Positions 39,966-48,468 of a stretch of DNA of 64,000 nucleotides are shown piece after piece. Below the pieces are notes generated by a model. It saw nothing but the letters and a program-made list of their open reading frames with translations, was not told where the DNA came from and searched no databases. The position numbers and the translations under genes were made by a program. Position 1 is the stretch's first letter, and each line of letters begins with the position of its first letter. This DNA comes from Streptomyces sulphureus DSM 40104 (GTDB lineage Bacteria > Actinomycetota > Actinomycetes > Streptomycetales > Streptomycetaceae), in the NCBI RefSeq assembly GCF_000381025.1, contig NZ_KB905816.1:124001-188000 (forward strand), in the 5' to 3' direction.

Positions 39966-41227
39966 CGGACCTGGCTCCATTCTGCTCGGTAACGGTCCTT
40001 CCACTCTCGCGCGGTTTTGGAACCCGGCGAGAAAGTGGTCAAGTCGCGGTAGAAATCCCCGAGATACGAGCGCATCCGGCCAGGTAGAGCATTGCCGTGC
40101 ATCAGCACGAACACCTTTTCCGCCGTTGCGCACGCCTGGTCCGCGTCACCCTGGTGAAGCTGCGCGAGGGCGAGCTGCAAGGTGGCCAGTGCACGGTTTC
40201 GGCGATACTGCTGCGGGATGGCCGCCAGGGCGCGGTGCGAGGCCGCCTCCGCCACCGCCGCATCCCCGATCTTGTCCCGGACGACGGCAGTGATGGCCAG
40301 CAGCTCGGCAGGCCCGTAGAACGCCACCCAAGACGGCCTGTGCTCTCCCCAAGACGCCTTCGCCAGTGCCTCTTCCGCATAACCCAGCGACCGCAACGCG
40401 GCCCGCCGATCCCCCGTGCTGGAATGCCCGACGGCCGTACGTGCGTGGGCGAGGGAGGCGAACAAAGAGTCTCGGCGCGTGCCAGCGGTGGCCTGCGCCG
40501 CCTGGCCGGCGTCCACGGCTTGCGAGAACTCCCCGGCGTGCAACGCGAGCATGGCGTGCGAGTTCCACACGCGCAGCTCCGCCACGGGGTCCTTCGCCAT
40601 GCCCGCCAGGTACAGCGCACGGTTCAGATGTCCGAGAGCCCGGTCGCTCTGGCGGGCATCCACGGCCGACCACGCGGCCGACGCCGTGTAGTTGGCGGCC
40701 ACGCTGAAGAGGCGCTGCCGGATGCGCTGGGAAGTGGGCTGCTTCTGTAGTTCCAGGGCCTCGGTGGCGCCTGCCAGGGCGGACCGCTCCAACGTCTCGT
40801 GTCCGCCCACCGAGGCGTCCAAGGCCGTCAAGGAGTCCAGCCCGCTACGGAGCCGCATCACATCGGCGGTACCGACCGCGTGCGGCCGGGCGGCGACCAG
40901 GGGCACGACGGCAGCGGTAGTGCCGGTGGCGGCGGTAAGGAAATCTCTGCGGTGCACGAGGTCCTCCGTCCTGGTAGCGCTCCGTCTGCCCGCCGGGGGT
41001 CTGAAGCCCAGTTCCTCGGCATTGCAGCCGAAGACTGCTTCGAGGGCCTCACGCTGCCGCGGGTGCGGCCAGTGCGTCTTTCCAGCCAGCCAGTGCCGCA
41101 CCGTGCGGTCACTCACCGTTCCCTCTCGGCCGAGCGAGCGCAGGTACTCATTCACAGCCTCCGCCAACTCCGCCTGCGTCAGCCCTGCTTCGCCGACGGC
41201 GTCCGCCAACCGCCTGTTCGCGTCCAC
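39962..41227 (-). CDS. XRE-type helix-turn-helix regulator with TPR-like C-terminus
   Basis: This is 421 residues if it starts at the GTG at 41227 (VDANRRLADAVGEAGLTQ); the frame stays open to 41293 and that start cannot be excluded. The N-terminus has a Cro/CI-type DNA-binding fold (LTQAELAEAVNEYL, then TVSDRTVRHWLAGK). The rest is a helical repeat region (many Ala/Leu-rich helix pairs from about 130 on), like the tetratricopeptide-containing regulators common in Streptomyces. A HRRDFLTAATGTTAAVVPL segment lies between the two. It is translationally coupled to the GNAT gene. The ligand sensed by the repeat region is unknown. Confidence 0.85.
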   Translation of the reverse strand: MDANRRLADAVGEAGLTQAELAEAVNEYLRSLGREGTVSDRTVRHWLAGKTHWPHPRQREALEAVFGCNAEELGFRPPAGRRSATRTEDLVHRRDFLTAATGTTAAVVPLVAARPHAVGTADVMRLRSGLDSLTALDASVGGHETLERSALAGATEALELQKQPTSQRIRQRLFSVAANYTASAAWSAVDARQSDRALGHLNRALYLAGMAKDPVAELRVWNSHAMLALHAGEFSQAVDAGQAAQATAGTRRDSLFASLAHARTAVGHSSTGDRRAALRSLGYAEEALAKASWGEHRPSWVAFYGPAELLAITAVVRDKIGDAAVAEAASHRALAAIPQQYRRNRALATLQLALAQLHQGDADQACATAEKVFVLMHGNALPGRMRSYLGDFYRDLTTFSPGSKTAREWKDRYRAEWSQVR

Positions 41228-41450
41228 GACTTCAAGGTAGCGCGGTAGCGGGAATCCGGTATGGGAGGAGCTGCGAAATTTCCGGTTGCCCACCGTGCAC
41301 GGCAGCCCGACCTTTCCTCACGGAACGTGACAGGTCGTCGTTGACTGAAGGACAGGCCGCCACCGGAAGCGACGAGGCGGCCGGCAGGCGTGGCTCGCCC
41401 GTACAGGGACGGGCCGCACCTCCGCTCACCGACGAGGGGTCCTGACGACC

Positions 41451-41849
41451 GTGACCACCACATCCCGACCGCCCCGCCCGCCGGGCCGCAGTGAGACCCT
41501 GCCGCGGAAGCCCGAAAGCGCGGCTGCCGCGCGGCGCCTGGTGCGCGCCGCCTGTACCGCGTGGGGGCTGGAGAGACTGGCCGACGACAGCGCCCTGGTC
41601 GTGACGGAGTTGGTGGCCAACGCGGTCCGGCACGCCAGGCGCGCGAGCATCCGCGTGGTCGTGGCGCGCCCCGCGCCAGGCACCGTGCGCCTGGCTGTCG
41701 CGGACCTCTCCCGCGCCCTGCCCGTGCCGTGCGTGCCGGAGGGCGAGGAGGAGGACGGGCGTGGTCTGACGCTCGTGGCGGCCCTGGCAGACGACTGGGG
41801 CACGGACGAGCGCCACTGGGGCAAAATCGTCTGGGCGGTGGTGAGTTGA
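41451..41849 (+). CDS. RsbW-like anti-sigma-type ATP-binding protein
   Basis: This is 132 residues from the GTG at 41451. It is a stand-alone GHKL ATPase domain: N-box ALVVTELVANAVRHA, a short degenerate G1 segment (VADLSRALPVP) and a G2-like GRGLTLVAALADDWG. It matches the small histidine-kinase-like ATPases (RsbW/SpoIIAB relatives) that are numerous in Streptomyces and often lie beside XRE regulators, as here. The partner sigma factor or anti-anti-sigma factor is not encoded nearby, so its target is unknown. Divergent transcription from the regulator gene leaves a 223-bp shared upstream region. Confidence 0.85.
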   Translation: MTTTSRPPRPPGRSETLPRKPESAAAARRLVRAACTAWGLERLADDSALVVTELVANAVRHARRASIRVVVARPAPGTVRLAVADLSRALPVPCVPEGEEEDGRGLTLVAALADDWGTDERHWGKIVWAVVS

Positions 41850-42006
41850 ACTCCCCTCCCGGGAGCTTGGGGAGGCGTCCGCGCTCGGTCAGCGGGCGCC
41901 CGGTGTGCGTCTCCACGAGCCCTGCGCCTCCCGCTGCGGCGAAACACACGCTCCCCCCTACCCTGGGAGAGAACACGCACAAGTCGATCCGGTTACGGAG
42001 GCAACA

Positions 42007-42480
42007 GTGTCGAACACGGTGACGAGCCCACTCTCCGAGGCCGATCTCAAGGTGGTGGGCGAGGCGTTGCAAGGTGCGCTCGTCGATCTCGTCGACCTGT
42101 CGCTGGTGGCGAAGCAGGTGCACTGGAACGTCGTGGGGCCGGGCTTCCGTTCGGTCCACCTCCAGCTCGACGAGGTCGTCGCGACGGCTCGGGAGTACAC
42201 GGACACGGTCGCCGAGCGGGCCTCGACGCTCGGTGTTCCGCCGGACGGACGCACGGAGACGGTCGCGCAGAGCAGTGGCCTGGAGAAGGTGCCGTCGGGC
42301 TGGATCAAGGACGCGGACGCGGTCTCGCTCCTCGTCTCGGCCCTCGGAACGGTGATAGGCCGGATGCGCGAGCGGATCGAGGCGACGGACGCGCCGGACC
42401 CGGTGAGCCAGGACGTCCTCATCGCGGCGACTGCCGAACTGGAGAAGCAGCACTGGATGTTCCAGGCCGCCAGCGTCTGA
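42007..42480 (+). CDS. dps: Dps-like ferritin-family DNA-protecting protein
   Basis: This is 157 residues from the GTG at 42007 (VSNTVTSPLSEADLK) with GGAGGC just upstream. It has the Dps/ferritin fold: VAKQVHWNVVGPGFRSVHLQLDEV holds the ferroxidase His, Asp and Glu ligands (H-W-N-V-x-G-x2-F-x3-H...D/E pattern). The C-terminal helix ends KQHWMFQAASV. Dodecamers of this family oxidise and store iron and shield DNA in stationary phase and oxidative stress. Streptomyces carries several paralogues; which one this is cannot be told here. Confidence 0.93.
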   Translation: MSNTVTSPLSEADLKVVGEALQGALVDLVDLSLVAKQVHWNVVGPGFRSVHLQLDEVVATAREYTDTVAERASTLGVPPDGRTETVAQSSGLEKVPSGWIKDADAVSLLVSALGTVIGRMRERIEATDAPDPVSQDVLIAATAELEKQHWMFQAASV

Positions 42481-43035
42481 GCACTCCGCACGGAGCCGCC
42501 GCCGGGCGCGAACTCCCCACCGCTGCGGGGAGGTTGGCCCGGCGACGGGTCCGCGCCGCCCGGTCGCGCGGGGGAGCCGCCCGGCCCCGGCGGAGAAGGG
42601 CTCGGGTTCACCGACCCGAGTATGAGACGCCGCCGCTGACCCCGCCCGGTGCGGTGGAACTGGGGCTCGCCGTCGGGCCGTTCGGACGGACGCACGGTGG
42701 GACTCCAGCCCGGCGGCGGGTGGCCCCGCGGCACGTGGGCCACCGAGGACGCACTCGGCCGACTCGCCGAGCTGCGCGGGGACTTGCAGTGGAGGTACTC
42801 GACGGCGACCGGGCTCCCTCGGCGGTACGCGACCGCGAGGGCGAGCATGTCGACCTGTTCCTCAAGCCCTTCCGCACCCGCCGCACGCGGACGGACGCCG
42901 GCCTCCTGGCCGACCGCACCGACCAGTCGTTCGTCCGCCACAACCGCAGCATCCGCACCGACGACGGTGAACACGTCACGGTGGACGGCCTACCGGGCCG
43001 GCCGAGGAGATCCGCATGCGCTGGTGAGCGCACAG
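42481..43035. pseudogene. Possible decayed gene in a gene-free stretch
   Basis: No intact gene fits these 555 bp, but protein-like segments appear in three plus-strand frames in turn: TWATEDALGRLAELRGDLQW near 42735-42795, then HVDLFLKPFRTRRTR and VRHNRSIRTDDGEHVTVDG near 42845-42990, then EEIRMRW ending in TGA at 43027. Third positions are G/C-rich in each. This looks like one gene broken by frameshifts, or sequence errors in a GC-rich stretch. I do not recognise the family. Confidence 0.3.
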
Positions 43036-43078
43036 GACCGCCGCGGACACCGGCCAGGGTCCGGCGTCCGCGGCGGTC
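43036..43078 (-). terminator. Long-stem hairpin after the DJ-1/PfpI gene
   Basis: Perfect 13-bp arms GACCGCCGCGGAC and GTCCGCGGCGGTC flank a 17-base loop that itself contains CCGG/CCGG pairing. It lies 7 bp beyond the stop of the minus-strand gene at 43085 and should end that transcript. Confidence 0.7.
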
Positions 43079-43084
43079 GGTCGG

Positions 43085-43660
43085 TCATGTGCGGGCGGGT
43101 GTCTCCGTGAGCGCCGCGTCGGCCTCGGTGAGGTAGTCGCTGAGGTCGTTGGGCGTACGGGAGGTGACGAGGGTCCAGCCGCTCGCGTCGTCCCGGGAGA
43201 CCGACTGGTCCACCCAACTGCCGCCTGCATTGCGGATGTCCGTCTCCAGCGACGGGTAGGAGGTGAGCGTCTTGCCGCCCACCTCGGCGCCCTCGACGAG
43301 CAGCCAGGGACCGTGGCAGATCGCGGCGACCGGACGCCCGGAGCTCGTGAAGGAGCGCAGCACCTCCACGGCGGCGTCGTTGAGCCGGAGGCTGTCCGCG
43401 TTGAGGGTGCCGCCCGAGACGTGGAGCAGGTCGTAGGAGGCCGGATCGACCTCCTCCAGGGTGAGATCGGGCTCGACCCGCTGGCCGTTCTCCTTGTCGC
43501 CGACGAGCGTCTGGACGGGCTCGGCGGAGACGGCGGCGACGTCGACCTCCGCGCCCCTGTCCCTGAAGTGCTCCACGGGCACGACCAGTTCGTCCTGCTC
43601 GACTCCGTAGTTGGAGACGATGGCCAGGACTCGGTGGCCGGTCAGATCGTTGTCAGACAT
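43085..43660 (-). CDS. DJ-1/PfpI-family protein (deglycase/chaperone type)
   Basis: This is 191 residues from the ATG at 43660. It is a class I glutamine-amidotransferase-like fold: VLAIVSNYGVEQDEL at the N-terminus and the nucleophile elbow AAICHGPWLL with the reactive Cys followed by His, as in PfpI/YhbO proteins. Members act as stress-inducible proteases, deglycases or chaperones; the exact activity is not settled by sequence. It sits next to Ku, and shares the strand, with 89 bp between them, in what looks like a stress-response neighbourhood (Dps, Ku, Nei, DNA ligase). Confidence 0.92.
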   Translation of the reverse strand: MSDNDLTGHRVLAIVSNYGVEQDELVVPVEHFRDRGAEVDVAAVSAEPVQTLVGDKENGQRVEPDLTLEEVDPASYDLLHVSGGTLNADSLRLNDAAVEVLRSFTSSGRPVAAICHGPWLLVEGAEVGGKTLTSYPSLETDIRNAGGSWVDQSVSRDDASGWTLVTSRTPNDLSDYLTEADAALTETPART

Positions 43661-43749
43661 CGTCTGCCTCCTCGGTGCCGTCTGGGATGTGCACCTTCCG
43701 AGCGGGTTGCACGGGAGGCCGGGGCCCAAACGGGCCGCGCCGGCCGTCC

Positions 43750-44727
43750 TCACGCGGCGTGCCGCTCCTGCTCCGTGCCACCGAGCGCATCGACGAGCTG
43801 CTCCCGCGTCATCTTCGAGCGTCCCTGTACGTCCTGCTCGGTCGCCCGCCGGTACAGCTCTTCCTTGCTGAGGCCCGAGAGGTCCGTGCCCTGCGAGCGA
43901 CGCCCGCCGCTCCGCCCGCGCCCCGAGCGCCCGGACTCGGCGCCGCGCTTGCCCTTCGCCTGGTCGAGGCTGCGTTGCAGGTCGGCCGTGAGGTCGACCA
44001 CGTTGCTCGCCTGCGGTGCCTTCTCCTCGACGACGAACTCCTCGCCCTTCCGCTTCGCCTCGACCAGCTCCCCGACGCGTTCGGCGTAGGTGTCCCGGTA
44101 GTCTTCGGGCCGCCACGGGACGGCCAGCGCATCGACGAGCTGCTCCGCGGTCTGCAACTCCTTGCCCCTGCCGGCCCTGCGCTTCGGCAGTGCGGGCAAC
44201 TCCTGCGCCGGGTCGCGCACTTCGTCGGCCCAGTGCAGCGTCTGGAGCACCAGCACGTCGTCCTGCGGGCGGAGCGCCACGAGGTACTCCTTGCTGCGCA
44301 TCACGAAGGTGGCGATGCCCATCCGCGAGGTGTCGGCGAGCGCGGAGCGGAGCAACTCGTAGACGTTCGCGTACTGTTCGCCCTTGGGGGCGAGGTAGTA
44401 GGTGCGGTCGAAGTAGACGGGAGCCACCTCGTCGACGCCGACGAAGCCGCTGATCTCGATCGCCTTCGACTTGCGCGGGGCGATCTCGTCGAGCTCCTTC
44501 GGCTCGACGACGACGTACTCGCCGTCCGCGTCGTATCCCTTGACGATGTCCCGGTAGTCGACGTCCTTCCCGGTGCGCTCGTTGACCCGCCGCTGCCGGA
44601 CCCGGTCGCCGCTCCCACGCGTCAACTGGCGGAACGGGATCGTATGGCTGTCGGTCGCGGTGAAGAGCTGCACGGGCACGGTGACCAGCCCGAAGGTGAC
44701 GACACCGCTCCAGATCGGGCGCGCCAT
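43750..44727 (-). CDS. ku: Ku, DNA end-binding protein of non-homologous end joining
   Basis: This is 325 residues, starting MARPIWSGVVTFGLVTVPVQ, the standard bacterial Ku opening. The core (about 1-255) includes YDADGEYVVVEPKELDEIAP and DRTYYLAPKGEQ. The C-terminal 70 residues are a basic linker (GKRGAESGRSGRGRSGGRRS) plus a SAP-like helix pair (SGLSKEELYRRATEQDVQG, then MTREQLVDAL), the extended form typical of actinomycetes. It forms a homodimeric ring on broken DNA ends and recruits ligase. An ATP-dependent DNA ligase gene lies 3.7 kb away, though not in one operon. Confidence 0.96.
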   Translation of the reverse strand: MARPIWSGVVTFGLVTVPVQLFTATDSHTIPFRQLTRGSGDRVRQRRVNERTGKDVDYRDIVKGYDADGEYVVVEPKELDEIAPRKSKAIEISGFVGVDEVAPVYFDRTYYLAPKGEQYANVYELLRSALADTSRMGIATFVMRSKEYLVALRPQDDVLVLQTLHWADEVRDPAQELPALPKRRAGRGKELQTAEQLVDALAVPWRPEDYRDTYAERVGELVEAKRKGEEFVVEEKAPQASNVVDLTADLQRSLDQAKGKRGAESGRSGRGRSGGRRSQGTDLSGLSKEELYRRATEQDVQGRSKMTREQLVDALGGTEQERHAA

Positions 44728-44797
44728 GACGGCCTGCCTTCCTCACGACACGGGTGGACGCCGCCCGGGTTCCCGTGCCCGCAACGCCCTAACGCGC

Positions 44798-45715
44798 TCA
44801 CCCCGAGGCGAGCCGTACGGCGAGGACGCCGTCCTCCACCTGCGTCTCGAAGCACGGCTGGGGCGCGGTCGCCGGTCCTGACATGTTGTGCCCATCGCTC
44901 AGCCGGAAGGCGCTCCCGTGCCAGGGGCATTTCACGCAGCCGTCCTCGACGGTGCCTTGGGAGAGCGGCCCCGAGGCGTGGCTGCACCGGTCGGCGAGGA
45001 CGTGGGCGCCCTCGTCCGTGCGGAAGACGAGGACGGGAACCTCGCCGAGCATCCGGTGGACGGGGGTGCGCAGGGGGAAGCCGTCGAGGCGTCCGAGCGC
45101 GTGCCAGCCCGACTCCGCGACGTACGGGACGGGTTCGGCCTTGTTGGTGCCGGTGGCCTGCCGGTACGCCATGTGACCGCCGAGGAGCGCGCCGGCGCCG
45201 GCCGTGAGGAGCCCCGCGTAGCCGAGCGTGCGCCCGCGCCCGTGGCGTCCGCGTACGCGGGCGGTGAAGGACGCGGTGTAGAGGCCGAGCGCAAGGTAGT
45301 TGCAGGCGGCGTGGACAAGACCGGTACGCAACTGCGGCGGGTGCTGCTCGCTCCAGTCCACCCAGCCGGCGAGTGACGCGGGCCCCGCGGCGAGGACACC
45401 GGTTCCGGTGAGCGTGGTGGCGGCCCGCCTCGTGCCGGGGAGCAGGTCGAGGACGCCCGTGGAGAGCCAGGCGCCGACCGGCAAGTGGACGAGCGCGGGG
45501 TGGAGCGGGTGGCCGAAGGGGTGGCCGCGCAACAGGTCGCGGGCGGCGCCGAGGGGCACGGCGCGGATGGCCTGCCGTAGCGGGTTGGCGACGGTGTCGA
45601 GCGCACGGACCCGGCCGAGCGCGTCGAGTGCGCGGGGCAGCGGCGCGAGCGCGTCGTCCGCGGCCGCGGTGCGCGTGGAGGGGTCGGGGTGCCGGACGAG
45701 GAGGGGAATGCGCAT
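44798..45715 (-). CDS. DUF2231 membrane protein with C-terminal Rieske domain
   Basis: This is 305 residues from the ATG at 45715 (MRIPLLVRHPDPS). The first about 200 residues are a DUF2231-type membrane region: GHPFGHPLHPALVHLPVGAW with its conserved His residues and about four hydrophobic segments. The last 100 are a Rieske [2Fe-2S] domain with CSH and CPWH ligand pairs (RCSHASGPLSQG, then CVKCPWHGSAF). The fusion suggests a membrane-anchored electron-transfer protein; its partner is not evident. The frame extends 18 codons further upstream, but the chosen start gives the family N-terminus. Confidence 0.9.
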   Translation of the reverse strand: MRIPLLVRHPDPSTRTAAADDALAPLPRALDALGRVRALDTVANPLRQAIRAVPLGAARDLLRGHPFGHPLHPALVHLPVGAWLSTGVLDLLPGTRRAATTLTGTGVLAAGPASLAGWVDWSEQHPPQLRTGLVHAACNYLALGLYTASFTARVRGRHGRGRTLGYAGLLTAGAGALLGGHMAYRQATGTNKAEPVPYVAESGWHALGRLDGFPLRTPVHRMLGEVPVLVFRTDEGAHVLADRCSHASGPLSQGTVEDGCVKCPWHGSAFRLSDGHNMSGPATAPQPCFETQVEDGVLAVRLASG

Positions 45716-45876
45716 ACGCCTCGGTTGCCGCACGAGCACGGCCCGCAAACGGAGCGCGCAGTTCCGCACTCCACCGGCGGCCCCGCGCGGCGTTTGGTGC
45801 GCGCCGGCACCCGGAACCCGCAGCCGGTGAGAGCGTCCCGACGGGGTCGGGCCGCGGACGCGTACGGAGGTGCCCC

Positions 45877-46656
45877 GTGCCCGAACTCCCCGATGTCGAG
45901 GCCGACCGCACGGTGCTGCGCGACTGCGCCACCCACCGCACCATCGACCGCGTCGACGTGCACGACGCAGGCGTCGTCCACGGCGTCACGCCGCAGGAGC
46001 TCAGCCGCAGGCTCGTGGGAAGGCGCTTCACCCGCGCCGAGCGGCGCGGCAAGTGGCTGCTGGCGCACACCGGCGGTCCGACGCTCCTCCTCCACTTCGG
46101 CATGACGGGCGAGCTGCACTGCTGCTCTCCCGAGGAGGAGCTCCATCCGCACGACCGCGTCGTCTTCGCGCTCGGCCGCCACCGCGAACTCCGCTTCCGC
46201 GACCAGCGGAAGCTCAAGGGCATGTGGCTCTACGACGAGCCGGACTCCGCGCCCGAGCTGCGCGGCCAGGGCCCCGACGCGCTGACGGTGAGCCGCGGCG
46301 ACTTCGTGGCGGCGCTCGCGGGGCGGCGGGGCAGCCTCAAGTCGGCGCTGATGGACCAGTCCGTCGTCGCCGGGCTCGGCAACCTCCTCGCCGACGAGGT
46401 CCTCTGGCGTGCCCGCCTCGCACCGGACCACCCCACGGCCGAGCTCGACGACAGCGCCCTCGCCGACCTCCGCACCACGATGCGCCGCACCCTGTCCGAG
46501 TCGCTGCCGACCGGCCGCGTGCCCGCCGCCGAGGGGTGGCTCACCGGTCGGCGCGGCGACTCCGACGCGACGTGCCCGCGGTGCGGCACCCGGCTGCGCG
46601 AGGGCCGCGTCGCGGGACGCACCACCGTGTGGTGCCCGCACTGCCAACCGGAGTGA
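45877..46656 (+). CDS. Fpg/Nei-family DNA glycosylase
   Basis: This is 259 residues from the GTG at 45877, with GGAGG close upstream, giving the obligatory start V-PELPDVE: Pro2 is the catalytic nucleophile and Glu3 the general acid. The helix-two-turn-helix QSVVAGLGNLLADEVLW and the C-terminal zinc finger CPRCGTRL...TTVWCPHC are complete. It removes oxidised bases and nicks the strand by beta/delta-elimination. Sequence alone does not decide between Fpg (8-oxoguanine) and Nei2-type (pyrimidine) specificity; the PELPDVE start and divergent middle suggest an actinobacterial Nei2. It lies divergent to the Rieske gene. Confidence 0.93.
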   Translation: MPELPDVEADRTVLRDCATHRTIDRVDVHDAGVVHGVTPQELSRRLVGRRFTRAERRGKWLLAHTGGPTLLLHFGMTGELHCCSPEEELHPHDRVVFALGRHRELRFRDQRKLKGMWLYDEPDSAPELRGQGPDALTVSRGDFVAALAGRRGSLKSALMDQSVVAGLGNLLADEVLWRARLAPDHPTAELDDSALADLRTTMRRTLSESLPTGRVPAAEGWLTGRRGDSDATCPRCGTRLREGRVAGRTTVWCPHCQPE

Positions 46657-46758
46657 GGGCACCGCACGCCCGTACGCAGGCGGTCCGTTGGCGCGGGCGC
46701 CGGGGAGGCGACACCGTGGCGAGGAGGGGGGCCGCAGCCGCGCTAGGAGGCGCCGCAG

Positions 46759-47076
46759 ATGTCCGAAGACCCGCTGCCCCTGCCCGACTACGACCAGCTC
46801 CCCGCCGCCAGCATCGAGTACCGCATCCGCCCGCTCGACCGCCGCGACGTGCAGCGGTTGCTCGACCACGAGCGCGAGCACGCGGCGAGGCCGCAGGTCG
46901 AGGCGTTCCTCACCGCGCGGCTCCGCGAGCTCGATGCGGGCGCCCGGCCGAGCGGCGGTGACCCGGAGGCCGAGCAGCCGGACCTTCCCGAGTCCTCGGC
47001 GCACGGGTCCGCCGCCTCGCCGGACCGCGCGGCAGAGCCGGGGGAGCCGCTCCGGCACGGGAAGTACAGCTTCTGA
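46759..47076 (+). CDS. Small conserved hypothetical protein
   Basis: This is 105 residues from the ATG at 46759, with GGAGG 12 bp upstream. The N-terminal half is well ordered (LPDYDQLPAASIEYRIRPL, then LLDHEREHAARPQVEAFLTA) and the C-terminal half is acidic and Pro/Ala/Ser-rich, ending HGKYSF. The first part resembles short conserved actinobacterial proteins of unknown function that read P-DYD-LP-ASIxxRI-L. It has good codon bias. No function can be assigned. Confidence 0.75.
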   Translation: MSEDPLPLPDYDQLPAASIEYRIRPLDRRDVQRLLDHEREHAARPQVEAFLTARLRELDAGARPSGGDPEAEQPDLPESSAHGSAASPDRAAEPGEPLRHGKYSF

Positions 47077-47098
47077 CCCGGCCGGCCGGAACGCACGG

Positions 47099-47125
47099 CG
47101 CCGCGGAGGACGCACCTCCGCGGCG
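47099..47125. terminator. Bidirectional hairpin between convergent genes
   Basis: CGCCGCGGAGG-ACGCA-CCTCCGCGGCG is a perfect 11-bp stem with a 5-base loop, 23 bp after the small hypothetical gene and 15 bp from the end of the convergent dehydrogenase gene; it can serve both. Confidence 0.75.
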
Positions 47126-47139
47126 TCGTGCGTGCGTCC

Positions 47140-48276
47140 TCAGGCGCCGGGCTTGAGGAGCACCTTCGTCCAGCCGTCCTCGCGCCGGTCGAAGCGACGG
47201 TAGGCGTCGGGGGCGTCGGTGAGGGGGACGCGCTGGGAGACGACGAAGCTCGGCTCGGCGCGGCCCGCGATGATCAGGTCGCGGAGCTGCCTGTTGTACC
47301 GCTTCACGTTCGCCTGGCCCGTTCCCATCCGGAGGCCCTTCTCGAAGAACCGGCCGACCTTGAAGAGGAGTTCGCCCTGCCGGGCGCTCTCCGTCGGCCC
47401 GCCGGGGTCGGACGGCAGGTAGAGGCCGACGACGCCGAGCGTGCCGGTGGCGCGGACCGACTCGACGAGCCCGTTGAGCACGATGGCGGGCTGCTCGTCG
47501 CCCTCGGCCGCCGTCGCCTGGTAGCCGACCGCGTCGATGCCCTTGTCCGTGCCCTCGCCTCCGGTCTGCTCCCTGATCTGCTCGGCGGGGTCCCCACCGC
47601 TGAAGTCGACGGGCACGGCGCCGATGCGCTCGGCGAGCCGCAGCCGGTCGGGCTGCTTGTCGACGACGAAGACGCGCGAGGCGCCGCGCAGCAGTGCGGA
47701 GTACGCGGCCATCAGGCCGACGGGGCCCGCTCCGTAGACGCAGACGGACTCGCCGGGCGAGACCGCCGCGAGTTCGGTGGCGTGGTAACCCGTCGGGAAG
47801 ATGTCCGCGAGGAGCGCGAAGTCGTCCTCGTGCTCCTCGCCCGGGGGAAGCCTGAGGCAGTTGAAGTCGGCGAACGGCACCCTCAGGTACTCGGCCTGGC
47901 CGCCGCGATAGGGGCCCATGGAGACGTAGCCGTAGGCGCCGCCCGCGAACCCGGGGTTGACGGTGAGGCAGAACGCCGTGTTCCCGGCGAGGCAGTTGCG
48001 GCAGAAGCCGCACGCGACGTTGAACGGGAGGACGACGCGGTCCCCCTTGTGCACACTGGCGACCCCGGAGCCCACCTCCTCGACGATCCCCATGTTCTCG
48101 TGGCCGAAGACGATGCCCGACTCAGCGCCGGTCCGCCCCTCGTACATGTGCAGGTCGGACCCGCAGATCGCGGAGGTGGTCACCCTGATCACGACATCGG
48201 TCGGATCCTCGATCCTGGCGTCCTCGACCTCTTCGACGGCGACGTCGAACGGCTCCTGGTACACAACAGCTTTCAC
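47140..48276 (-). CDS. Zinc-dependent alcohol dehydrogenase, formaldehyde-dehydrogenase-like
   Basis: This is 378 residues from the ATG at 48276. It is a medium-chain zinc dehydrogenase: catalytic-zinc region CGSDLHMYEGR and GHENMGIVEEVGSG, structural-zinc lobe CGFCRNCLAGNTAFC, and the NAD motif YGAGPVGLMAAYSAL. The long insert around YQATAAEGDEQPAIVLNGL is typical of glutathione-independent formaldehyde dehydrogenases. A role in aldehyde or alcohol detoxification is likely. It stands alone, transcribed divergently from the DNA ligase gene with 192 bp between the starts. Confidence 0.92.
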   Translation of the reverse strand: MKAVVYQEPFDVAVEEVEDARIEDPTDVVIRVTTSAICGSDLHMYEGRTGAESGIVFGHENMGIVEEVGSGVASVHKGDRVVLPFNVACGFCRNCLAGNTAFCLTVNPGFAGGAYGYVSMGPYRGGQAEYLRVPFADFNCLRLPPGEEHEDDFALLADIFPTGYHATELAAVSPGESVCVYGAGPVGLMAAYSALLRGASRVFVVDKQPDRLRLAERIGAVPVDFSGGDPAEQIREQTGGEGTDKGIDAVGYQATAAEGDEQPAIVLNGLVESVRATGTLGVVGLYLPSDPGGPTESARQGELLFKVGRFFEKGLRMGTGQANVKRYNRQLRDLIIAGRAEPSFVVSQRVPLTDAPDAYRRFDRREDGWTKVLLKPGA

Positions 48277-48468
48277 TGGTGCCTCCTAGTCGGCAGCCGG
48301 CGGTGTGCGGGCAGGGAGTGCCGCGGCACCCCCTGCACCGAGTGGCCCGTTGCGCCCCGATTACACATGGCCCTCCCCCGGGATGGGTCCCCGCTGCGGG
48401 GCGCCGGGATGCGCGCGACAGTGGAGGGGGCGCCCCGGCGCACGCGCGGGTGTCCGGCTGGAGGCGAG

